DNA of 64,000 bases from Latrodectus hesperus (taxonomy: Eukaryota; Arthropoda; Arachnida; Araneae; Theridiidae): the NCBI GenBank assembly GCA_037975125.1, contig CM075853.1, positions 58,369,591 to 58,433,590 on the forward strand, written 5' to 3'. Position numbers and translations under genes: made by a program. Shown here in pieces: positions 37,236 to 49,200 of this stretch; positions within the stretch are counted from its first letter, which is position 1, and each line of letters starts with the position of its first letter. Below the pieces are notes generated by a model. The model saw only the letters and a program-made list of their open reading frames with translations. It had not been told where the DNA came from and did no database searches.

Positions 37236-40200
37236 TTTCGGTACAAAGGTAAAAATGTATTCTATGCGCAGTTCGAAAATAATTAATTTCTTTCATTTAA
37301 CTATTAACGAAATAAATATAGTTTATTTTGAAAATATGTCTAACCTCGTTTTAAAAGTTATTAAAATCTAAAAATCGATTTTTTAGATAGAAAGTTTCTT
37401 TAGAATCTTCTCAGGTATTGATCGGTGTCGTGCTTTCATCTCAATTAATCGCACTTTGCTTTGAGGCGGATTCAAACAGATCTTTGTCATTATAAATATA
37501 TTTTCTGTAGAATTTATTATATTTTTAATCATAATGTGTATTTTTTATTTTATTTGGCACCAAATTATCAGCAGTATAAGTTTTCGACTATTTGCCTGAA
37601 AAATTGCTGCTGAGTATACGCCGCTGCGGATTATGCGACTCTTTTTTTTCTTTTGCTCGAGAAAAGGGAAAAAATATGCCGCTGCGGATTATATACAGGA
37701 AAATACGGTATATTGCAGTCACATATAAACATTTTTATTTTTGTAATATCAATTATGGAAAGTAAATTATTTTTTGTCAATAAAGTTACTCTAACATGAC
37801 TTTAAGGCTTAAGATTATTAAAAGTCAAAACATTGTTTTTATTTTTCTTGTGACCATTCTTAAATTTAACTTCCTTGGTCATTAATTTTTCAAATAGAAA
37901 ACATTTGCAACACACTGAAATTGAAGTCCTGCACGCCCTCAAGTCCTGCACGTCGCCTCAAAGTCGGCGAGGGGGTGTACCTGGGCGGAACGGGCGAAGT
38001 ACGTCAGGAGAGAATTCTCCTGGCAGGGTTACCCATGACGTGAAGGCCGTTCCATTACGCTCAGCTAAGACATGCAGGCAATGAAGCATAGACAGACTTC
38101 TACCTTTGGATTGTCCATGGGTGCTTCAGATCTCGGTACAACAGAAGCTGCACATTACCTCCTCCATATGACTTCATTGAAATTTTTTATGTTTGGATTA
38201 TTAAAAAAACAAAGATGTTTATCTTACTAATTACAAATGATGCTAGGCACGCAAAAGCTTGAAATTATGGTGGTTAAAGATTATTTACCCTTTCCAAGAA
38301 AAATAGGTAAACATTCATTAAAAATCGACATTTTCTCAGAATAAGACCTCTTATTGTTTCAAAAATCATGACTTTAAGAAGATGCTTTCCTAGTACTTAT
38401 TAGTGTTAGTTATGGTTCCAGAAATTTTAGAAAATTAAAACTCACTTTAAAATGAATTATGGGTATAGAGTTATTCACCTTTTGCATGGAGCTATATCTC
38501 AGGAATATCCATTCTATAGTTTTTGTATTAGATGAATTTATAACTCTTTTTGCAAGCATTACAAGCACATGTTCACTTTAGGCATATTTTTTCATACAAT
38601 TTGCTGTAAATTTGATAGGAATGAAGAAATACACGTAAAATAATTTTTTTTCTTTCTTACTTTGAAATAAAGTAATTGATAAATAAATTTTGGTTTACAA
38701 GTTATAAAACAAATTGTTAGATTTCTTTTAAAGTAATGCTCTCAATAAAACATCAGTTACGTGCTACTTTTATTATTTTAAATACAATTTTTCAAAAGTT
38801 TAAAAATCTAATTATCTTAGCTAGTTATTTCATTAAACTTGATGCTATTATTATTTAGAATTAGCTATTACTTAATAATTACTTGCATTTAATAATTTTT
38901 GAATTTTGCTGCTATTTTCATGCAATTGATTTTTGTAAAGAAAAAGTAGTCTGCCTATAAAGTATGAACGAAAAAATGTTCCTTCTGAAATTCTGCAATC
39001 ATATTACTGAATTTTAAATTGAAATAATGCTTCAATAAAAATTAAGTGACTTTATCTCAATTTTAGAATACATAGAAGCACTCATGAATCTGGAAGAAAA
39101 TATCCAGCATGATGTTATGAATGCTATTCAAGAGGTAATGTTTGTTTTACCAAAAAATCAAATAATGGTTATATTTTGTTTGACTAAATTTGCTGTAATA
39201 TTAAGAAGTTATTAAAATGTGATTGTAGAAATATTTAACACTTCATCTGGCATTCTTTGAAATTACTTTTAAGTAATATTTCATTCTGAATGGTTCAATT
39301 TGTAGTTTAGTGATTTAAATTGACTCGTATTTTTCAAAATAATTTTTATTTTCTGTTACAAGTTGTATCTCTCCTAAATATTAACCTTTCCACACTCTTT
39401 CCTTTTAATTTTTATTAAATCAATGTTAATCTCAAAATTTAGGAAACACAAGCAAAAAATATATCCTTTATTGAATTTAACAAAATTTTCACAGATCAGA
39501 ATTTAGATTAACAAATTATGACTAAGACTGATTTTTTTATAACTTGTATATTAAATTCTCAATCAAATCAAGCATTTTCTATTGACAGGCTTGTTTATAT
39601 TTCCAATGGTAATGGTATATTTACTGATCACATATGGAATGTCCAGAAAAATCTCATACCATGTATATTTTCACCAACATGTGTCATAGATATGTAACTT
39701 CTATATTCTATTGAATGTTTTCATTGCCACTAAGTAAAAATCTTTATGTGATTATGAGACTTCAGATCATTTAAATATAGCTGTCATTTTATAATTTCTT
39801 CACAAAAATGTCCACCTGATAAATGGATTCGTGAAGTGGTGATTATCAACTGCTTTTATTATTCAGACTAATATAAATCGTCTATATAGTTGCAGTGACA
39901 GTAAAAAAAATTAATTAAACTATTTAATAAATGATTGAAAGAGCAGGTATTATAAGATGGTTGTTATTGCACCTGCATGCTTTCCTGTACCTAGCTCTGA
40001 GTTGGGCTCTATTAGTTAGATAGAAGCAGCTGGATCGTGTCTTCGTGATATTGAAATAAGAACCAATCAGAAGACCCCCAATAGATTTAAAATAGGGTTG
40101 TTCCAAAAGAACCTAGCACTGCGACAATAGGCCTATTGTACTATACCCGTCTGAAAGCCCTATTTGAAGAGACTAGTGGCTGAAGCAAAATTCAGCAGAC

Positions 40201-43200
40201 ATTTTACAGGACTTTCCTGCAACATCCAAGGTTCAATCAAGTGCTTACGCAAGTGTTCAAATCTATGTGCAAAGAAAGTTTCATCTTTAGATAAGATGTG
40301 TATTGAAATTTCTTCCATATAATGACAACCTCTACAAGTAGGATCTTTTAAGGGTGTCATTGTACTGTAAGAAGTCCCACTTCTTTCCTTAGACTGCTTC
40401 TATTGAGCTTTAATAATTATTTTTGCCTTTTACTAGGGTATGCGCTATTTGGTAGCATTGCTTGTCTTTGATTACTGGCATTGTGCCAGTTCATAAACTG
40501 TTGTTTTCTGAAGACATCAAAAATGCTCTTTCTGATTAATTCTTTTGAAATACCTAGCACTGGTTCAGGATAAAAAAAAAATTGGTTGTTGATTCCAACC
40601 CTTGCCAACTCATCAGCTAATTCATTGCCAGGAACTTCAGAGTGCCCAGGCACCCACATTAAAGTAATGGAGTTATTATTAGCCAATCTGCACAGAGTGA
40701 GTTAAGCAAGAACCTAATTCATAGTAGACTTCTGTAAAGCTAGTAATACAGCCTGACTGGCAGAACAGGTAATTATTCTTTTACAAGAATAGTTTCTGTC
40801 CAAGCACATTCTTCTGCCCATGAGATGGCAAAGACTGCTGCTTATGTGTTTACCCAAAGAGAAGATAATTTTGTACCATCAGCTGGACAACAAATACCAG
40901 CCCCCATGTTGTAATTCATTTTTGAGCCATCAGTATACCAGTAAGTACAGTTTTCACTGATGGCAACACTATTCCAGTCTTCTCGCAAGGGAAATTTGAT
41001 TGTATAAGTCTTATCAAAAGCATATTTAACAATCGTGCAATCAGTAGGCATACTTACAAAAGGATGACTAGTTACATCAGAGCATTAAAGTTTCCCCCAA
41101 GACAAAAACCTAGAGTAGTCCTTCCACTGACCTGTATTTGTAAGCCTTTTCATGCTAAATATTGCTTCTGCTTCAATATGCATGTAAAAAGGATGCATAC
41201 CAAGCAAAAGCTCCAGTGTAGATGTGGGAGTAGTTTTAATATACCCAGAGATAGCTACACAAAACATCCTTTGAAGTTTTGTTAATTCTGCCTTAGCAGT
41301 TCCATTTTTGATTTTAAGTTACCAAACCACTGAGCCATAGGTAATGATGAGACAAATGATCATTGTGTAAATCCAATGAATAACTGGGGTTCAGGCTCCA
41401 AGTTCTTCCAAAAGCTTTTCTGCATGACCAGAAAGCTTTTTTTTGCTCTTTCTATGCAAAAGTTGAAATGCTTGTTGCAACTTAAGTTCATGTCAAAAAA
41501 TACTCCTAAGAATTTAACTTCCTTGGAGCACATTAGTTCTTGACCAAAAAAAGTTATCTTTTCAGATTAAGATTCTTTTTCTTTGTGAAGGCAATTATAA
41601 TGGTTTTTTGAAGAGTCACAGAAAGGCCTTTTTTACACCAAGTCTCATCTTTGAGGATGTTGGACATGATGCTAGAGATTGTTTCGCCAAACTTACCTCT
41701 GACAATAACTAAATCATCTGCATACCCAATGGTGTTCCTGCCTGGTTTTATTTAACACCTCTAAAAGGGAATCTACAACGAAACACCATAAGATGGGTGA
41801 AAGAACCCCTCCCTGTGAACAACCAGCTTTAGCTTGGATCATCATGTTTTCTCCTAAAAATGAGGCACTGACAAATCTGTTATTGAGCAGATTTTTTTGT
41901 CCGAGAACAGATTGTGTCATTAATTTCCTTTTTAACAAGAGATTGTAGAATGGTTTCAATAGGTACCTTATCAAAGACACCTTCAATATCTAAGAAAACA
42001 GCTAAAGCAAGTTCCTTAGCTTTAAAGAAGTTCTCCAAAATGAAGGTCAGATTGTAAATCACACTATCAGTGGATCTACCAAGTTCTAAGCATTTGAGAG
42101 TGAGAAAGTGGTTTCTCCACTAAGTGAACTTCTCTAATATATCTGTCTATCAGTTTTTCAATTGCGTTTAGAAGAAAAGATGTTAAGCTGATAGGTCTGA
42201 AAGATTTAACTTCGTAGTAAATATCTTTCCCTATTTTAGGAATAAAAATTACTTTTGTATGCCTCCAAGCAATCTACAGAGAATTGTGGTAATGCACACT
42301 GGACTCCCTCAATAAGCAGAGCATGTACAATTCTATCTATTCCCGGAGATTTAAAAGGTTTAGAGGACATTATTGCCCATTTTGTTCGATCATAAGTTAT
42401 GACTTTTTTGGCAACATCCCATTTACTTCTACTATAATTTAATGTAGAGAGTGTAAAGTTAGGAGTTCCATTTATTTCATTCGAACCTAAAAAGTGAACT
42501 CTGAACAATTCAGCCAGGGTCTCCCTCCCAGATTCTGAAAATTTACCATTTTGCAATTTAAGAGTATTTAGACAGCAGTTTTTTGTGTTTAGACATTATT
42601 TTAACGAGTCTTACTGTAGCAGACACAGTTATAATGTCAGTACAGTAATTTTGCCGGGAATTCTTTTTAGAATTCCTGATAGCTTTATTGTAAGTCCCAG
42701 ATTATATTTCTTCCACTCGCTATTCTTTTTAGCTTTATTAAAGAGCTTCCACTCGCTATTCTTTTTAGCTATTATTCATTTTCAATGGATTCCATCACAT
42801 ATGGATCTTAAATATAACGATATCGCAGATGGCCTTGCTAAGGATGCATCATTGCTACCTCTAGGTTCTGCTGATCCGCTGACTTTACAGGAAATCTTCT
42901 CTAGGAGTAAGGCTACTGCCAAGTCATCTTAGAAAATTCCGCCTTCTCATGCTTGGTAATGTTGCTCTGATCATGGGAGATCTTTGAGTTTCGACGGTGA
43001 AAGACGTGATCAAATTGCCTTGTCCAGACTCAGATCCGGCCATTTTCGGACTCTACAGTTCTCCCAGGGCAAACAAATTTTTCCCACCTGCACTTCGTGC
43101 AATACTAATGAAGCCAGTCCAGAACACCTGCTGAACAGCATTGGCTTTTCAAAACGTGAACTTTTATACAGCCTTGGGGCTGTCCTCAATTCTTTGAAGG

Positions 43201-46200
43201 CAAAGGATGTCATGGACCTGGTCTGATTCAGACCAGGGGATAAGAAAGAAGAGTAAAGTGTTAGACATTTCATTCATACTGTGGAATATTGATTATATAT
43301 TTTCTTCCTTGGTGTTTTACATTTTACTTTAAGTATTAATTTCTGATTACTATTTTTTAATTCTATCATTTAAATATTATAAGCCACTTCTTAAAACTGT
43401 GCTTCAGTATTAATTTTAAAAATGAACCCATTTACACATTTACTCTAAGATTTGATGAACTGTTTGACATAATTTAATGTATATTATAAAAACTGCATCT
43501 ATTTATTAAAATTTTAACATAAATTTGTAATAGTTTCTGGAAAAATATTTTTAAATTTCTTTTTATAGACATTATGTTTATTCTATATATTAAAAACTTT
43601 TAATACTATGCTATGATGTTTATCTGTTTTTGAAAGTTAAGAAATACTTTTTAGGAAAGCTTTATTTTTTTTTCAGTAATACTAATGAGCAAAATTTCCT
43701 ACTATGTTTTCATTTCTAAATTAAAAGATTATGCAGAAAAAAGTACTTTATTAATTTTAATTGTTAAATAATTATCAATAAATAGACAAATTAAGGTAAA
43801 ACAATATAAATTTCTATCATCTCTCAACAATTAAAGTAGTAAAGTTGGGTTTTAGTAATAAATGATTTTTTTAAAATCTTGTTTAGGTTTTCTAACAAAC
43901 TGAACAGCTTTTTATCATTGCAAAATAATTTTTTTTTGATTTCAAATTAAGATCCAAGACACAAAAATGTGTTTTTTTAATTTTTTTAGTAATTTTTGTT
44001 ATAAAACTACTTTTTATTTAAATTTTATCGTAAGTAGTCGTAATTTGTGTAAAAGAATATGCTTATTGCTTATTGTTTTGTTCTACTTATTTGTTACTTT
44101 TGTATTAATGTTCCTTTTACAATTAAAAGTTTTGTAAATTTAGTATTTAAATGTAATACAATTATCTATTATTATTCAACTATTAAAAAAAATAAGGAAA
44201 CTTTTAAATAAAGCAAATTGAAATTTTGAAATTGAGCTCATTTTCTATAGTTTATAAGCTATTTGAAATAGCTTATAACTAGCTATAGAAAATGAGTAGA
44301 ATAAAGTAGAAATAATTTCTTTATTCTATAGTAAGAAACACATTAGCATGAAAGTATTTAGTGCATTGAAGAATATATAACTTTTGTGACTGATAAGAAA
44401 TATTGATAATTAGTGATAAATTTTAATTTGAATTGATTAAAAATTCGATATTTGACATTTTTTAAAAGCTTTTCTATGCTTTGTGGAACCATGTTCATTA
44501 TATTAATAAACATTCATTTTAAAGTTATATATTTAAGAGGGCTAGAGCTCTATCTGCAGTAGAGAGAAGATGTATACCATTGATGTACAGTTTCTGTTTT
44601 AACTGATCGCTGTAAAATGGATTTTATAAATTGTCCCATTATGCACTTTTCCTCAATAAAAACTGCATTTATCCTTTCCTATTTATTTTGTTTTAAAAAA
44701 GTATTTATATTATCAATTATATCTAGATAAATTCCCTTTTTAAATTTAAAATTCATTAATTTGTTTTAGTCCAAAATGAGAATTTGCATTGTTTTATCAT
44801 GAAATATTTTTATTACATTTCAAAATAATTATACTATATTTGGAAAAAAGATTATACACTTAGGTATTTTTATTTACCGTTTTTAGAAGTTAATTATATG
44901 AATATATACATTACTAAAGTTCTTGAATGCAGGTTTTTCAGTTTTTATATTATTATTAATTTTTTGTTTTCATAGTTAATGACTAAAGAAATTCCAACTA
45001 CTTATCCACAAATAACCTATATTGATTTGAGTAATCAGTTAAAAGGTCTAACAGAGGATTTACATTCAACAAAAGAATCAAAAGAACAAATCACTCAACG
45101 TTGCCATGAGCTTGACATGCAAGTTAGTGTAATTTTATTTTACTAATAATATTACATATGTGTATTTTGATTTTGTTTTAAACTACATATAGTATTGTAC
45201 TTTTCTGTTTGTTTTAAACAAATATAAAATATTTATCATTTTTTTCAATGCTTAAAATGTAAAGATGACTTTGTTAAGAACTCTAATTTGAAAACTCCAG
45301 TTTATTAAAACAACACTTGACTAAATATGTATTGCAAATTATGGTGATAAATTTTTAAAAAATAAAATTTTAATAAATGTTATAAGATCTGATTACCAAG
45401 AATCTTGTTCAGTTGGAAAAGTAGAACAGCGCACCCATGTTGCCAGCCTAGCTCGCACAAGATAACAACAACCACAATTTAGAATCTTAAATTAACAAAA
45501 ATTTTAATTTAAACTATATAGTTAATATTATTTTGATAAATAAATAAAGGTTTGTTGTATCTTTCGTTGTTTTTGTCATGTTTATAATAAAGAAATTTAC
45601 ATGCAATAAAGAAATTTATAATTTTCTTCAGATTGATTAATTAAACTATACTGCACCTTAATTTTTTGTACTGTGCATAATTTTGTTGTAAAAAATAATA
45701 TTTCTAAATTGATCAAAAGAAGATATGTATAGCATATTTATTAATTTTTGCAGAGTAAATCCGTTTTATATTTTAAAAAATTAATTCAAAATATTGTAAT
45801 AAAGATATATATTTATAAAAATTAAAATAATTAACTAAAAGTAATCTAAGGGTAAATGTAGTTCATGAGAATTTAAATATTAGCATGCTGTTTACTAACA
45901 CTGTGTAAAATATGGCTGAAGATATATGTTCTTTTCTTATAAGTTAAATGGTTCTTACTCTACATATATTAATTGAAACACAAGGTGCATCTACTAGTTA
46001 ATATCACTCAGTTTCTGTTTTGTTTAAATGTCTTATTTATTAAATTCATTATTTCTTGAGTTTTCAAAACAAATTCATTAAAATATATATATGTATCCTA
46101 TGAAATGACTTATTTTCTGGAATAATGGGATAGTACCATTAAAAAGATAAAAATGTTTTCATATTGTTACAATATATTTACTTATAAACTTATTTCTCTT

Positions 46201-49200
46201 TTCATATATATTTAACTTACCTGTTAATAAACAATTAGTGCTTTGGTCTTCAGTTAAACATTTCACTGGGTTCACTACCACATTACATATGGATACTGAA
46301 TAATCAACTGAATGATTAGTTCTCTAGCCTTTAGTTCAACAGTTTGTGAGTCTGAATACAGACTTCAGGTAAGGCGGCCTTCAATGATTTGGAAGCCACT
46401 TTAAACTATAGGTCATGATCTAATTAGCCTTTGTATGTTAAAAGTAACCATAGTTGCAAAACAGACCATACCAGGTGTGGATGTTTGTAGTGATTTGGAA
46501 TTCACTTTAAGGTGTAGGTTCTACATGAGAATCATGATTCTCTGGTACAAAAATTATCAATAACCGTAAAATACTTTTTATTAATATTTCTGCTTACTTA
46601 AAAATTATCATAAGATTTGAAATTTTTTAAAATTGTTTTTCAACCCTATTAAGGATTTCTTTCCAAGTTCAAATTGGAATCTGAATGACAGGTCGAGTTG
46701 AACTCAATAATTCTATAAACTTTTGTGAGAATCATATTTCTTTACTACTTCATCATCAAGAAATATGAACTTCTTCATCTTCTTAAAAATTGAGTTCTTT
46801 GACATTCTATGACTTACTTTTCTAAATTTATAGTATGCATAGAAGGAGAAGTTTGTAATAAATTTCTGATATTCTTTATTATTCTGTTTTATAACACCAT
46901 AAATATATTTTATGCTTCTGCTGAAAACCTCCATGAAATACCTAGAATAACAGTCTTCATTATTTAAGGGTGAAAGGAACAGAAAATTTAAATTTTTAGA
47001 ATTATAATAGTAAGGTAGCCATTGTAAAAGGTTCTTATATCATCATAAAAAATCAATTTGATACATTTCACATTTGTCAATTATATGAAAAATAAAGTTG
47101 TTCAGGTTTGGTCTTTAAATAATTGTTAAATATATTCTTAGCAGAATTTTCTCTTTAATAACAAACTTTTTCAGAAGTTCAGCAATTTTTCCAATCTTAT
47201 TTATTGCCTTATCTTGAGTCTGTAGAAAAAGCATTAAATAAGGCAGTATTCTAGTAAAATTGATGTTTGAAATTATGACATTATTTCCTGTGCGAAATTC
47301 AAGTTGGAAATTATAATTCAACTATGTATGTTCATTATATTGAAGGTTTTTGCTTATAAGAAATGAAATTCATTATTTCTCTTTAAAACGACTTTGTTTT
47401 TAATTAATATATGTTGACTATGAACTTTTCCTCATTAGTTAGCTCTTGATCATCCATCATTAGTATCTACACTTTTGGTTAAAAGCTATCCATTTCGAAA
47501 AACTCTACTGTATATTATAGCATTTTCAATATTAACAAAGTTAATGAAATTGCATGTAGTTTCAAACGCTTTTGATATTAAAGAATGAGATAAATATTTT
47601 GAGTAAAATATCAGTGAACTGTTATAAGATGCATCATATTTTTTTAATCAATAATTTGTTTATTGCATTGAAATTTATATGACTTAACTCATTCAAAAAT
47701 TGTTTTCTTACTTCACGTCTATATTTAATATTCAGGTTGCCGTTCTTCTTGAAGAAAAAAGTAACTTGTTATTAGAAAATGAAAAATTATTAGAGAGATT
47801 GAATCACATTGAAAGTTTTGAGGATCCAAGGTGTGTATTATATTTTATCCAGCTTTTTAAGGAAATTAAAATTTTTAGCACCTTGCAGAAAAAATTTATT
47901 TATTGATTCAGTAATTGCTCTTACACTGAAACAGATCTTATTTTAAAGGAAATTAAGTTGGATTTATTTGATTTTTAAATGTGTTTATGCATAAAAGATT
48001 TATTGAATCATGAAAATGGAATTTTTCATTAATATAATCATTCTTCCTGTTTTTGTTGAGAATATATCAGCCAAATTATGTGAAACGGTATTAAAATGTT
48101 TTTTTTATTTAATTTAATTTTTTTTTAACTTTAAGTCCTCTTTGCAGGGTTTTTACCATGTAAAGAAATTACTGTTTTATATTTCCTTAGTTTTTAATGT
48201 GTTTAGCTATCTACCCATCATAAAATCTATCATAATTTGCATTATTGTTTTCTGAAAAGAACAATTAAATGTAATTAACTTAAATTATCTTTAATTTCTT
48301 GAGGAGTAATTGTGTAAGATATTACTTTATTTTGAAAGGTATTATGTTTGAAAGATCTCGTTTCAAGTATATCAAATATTTAGAAATGGTATATTTAAAG
48401 GTTTGATAGATTGAAAAATGTCATATATAAAATGATTTCTTCCTGTATAAGTTTTAATGTTATCGATTTTAGCAAAAGCTATGTGATAAAAAAATCAAAA
48501 AATCAGTAGAAAGACATTTACAATGTGCTAACATCTTTAATGAAGATAAGATAAAAACATAAAATGTCTCTAGATATAAAATAAAAAAATAAAATCTGAT
48601 GTGTTTACACATCTACAGACTGATCTCAAATGATCTTTTTTAACCTTACCAAAATCGCTTATTAAAATTCAGCTGTTTGATTGCCATCTCCATGAAAAGT
48701 GTAACTGATATGTGCTTTCTTTGAGCAGCTGCTGTGTGGTCATTAAACTCATAGGTAAGAGGTATGTTTGCAAACTGAATGCATTTATTGCAATCTAAGC
48801 GTTCAAAATCAAAATGAGTTTTAAGTTATTCTATATTTGACTTCTGTCATCCTACCAATCTCAACAGCACCATTTGTAAATTATCTATAACATTTCTTCT
48901 CAGATATTCGCTAATATTTGTTAATACTTGTTAATATTTGTTTATTGTAGTTATAATTTTCTTATAGCACTCTGGCTGGCAAACGCTTTCATCAAATGCA
49001 GCAAAAATTGGAATTACTACAAGATGAACTTTTCAAAATTGAAACTGGTATATTAAATAGAGAATTATTTCTTAAATTTTTTCATTGATATATATATATA
49101 TATATATATATAAATATATATATATACGCACACATTATAGTCATGACTCGATATTAGACTATTTATTTCTATTAAATATTATATACTATGTTATAGGTAG

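Larger units (their letters stand above)
25607..39066 (+). other. Hook: Hook intron 5, the largest in the window
   Basis: 13460 bp and packed with insertions: a LINE-like relic (25690-27700), a SINE copy, a hAT within a hAT (28802-36696), a pogo-like element (36761-37708) and a GC-rich island (37925-38165). The last 900 bp before exon 6 are plain AT-rich sequence. Confidence 0.88.
39135..44975 (+). other. Hook: Hook intron 6
   Basis: 5841 bp. A LINE on the - strand (39900-42600) meets a LINE end on the + strand (42600-43240). A 60-nt hairpin lies at 44237-44296. The rest is AT-rich without recognisable content. Confidence 0.85.
45123..47735 (+). other. Hook: Hook intron 7
   Basis: 2613 bp. 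It holds a SINE-like family A copy with a second partial unit, and a candidate decayed coding stretch on the - strand (46713-47321). Otherwise AT-rich. Confidence 0.8.

Noticed and set aside
37875..38084. 69-codon + frame over the GC-rich island
   Set aside because: Arg/Gly-rich translation expected from a GC-rich patch; no protein match recognised.
41064..41285. Cysteine-rich + strand frame
   Set aside because: Antisense shadow of the LINE RT/RNase H linker on the - strand.
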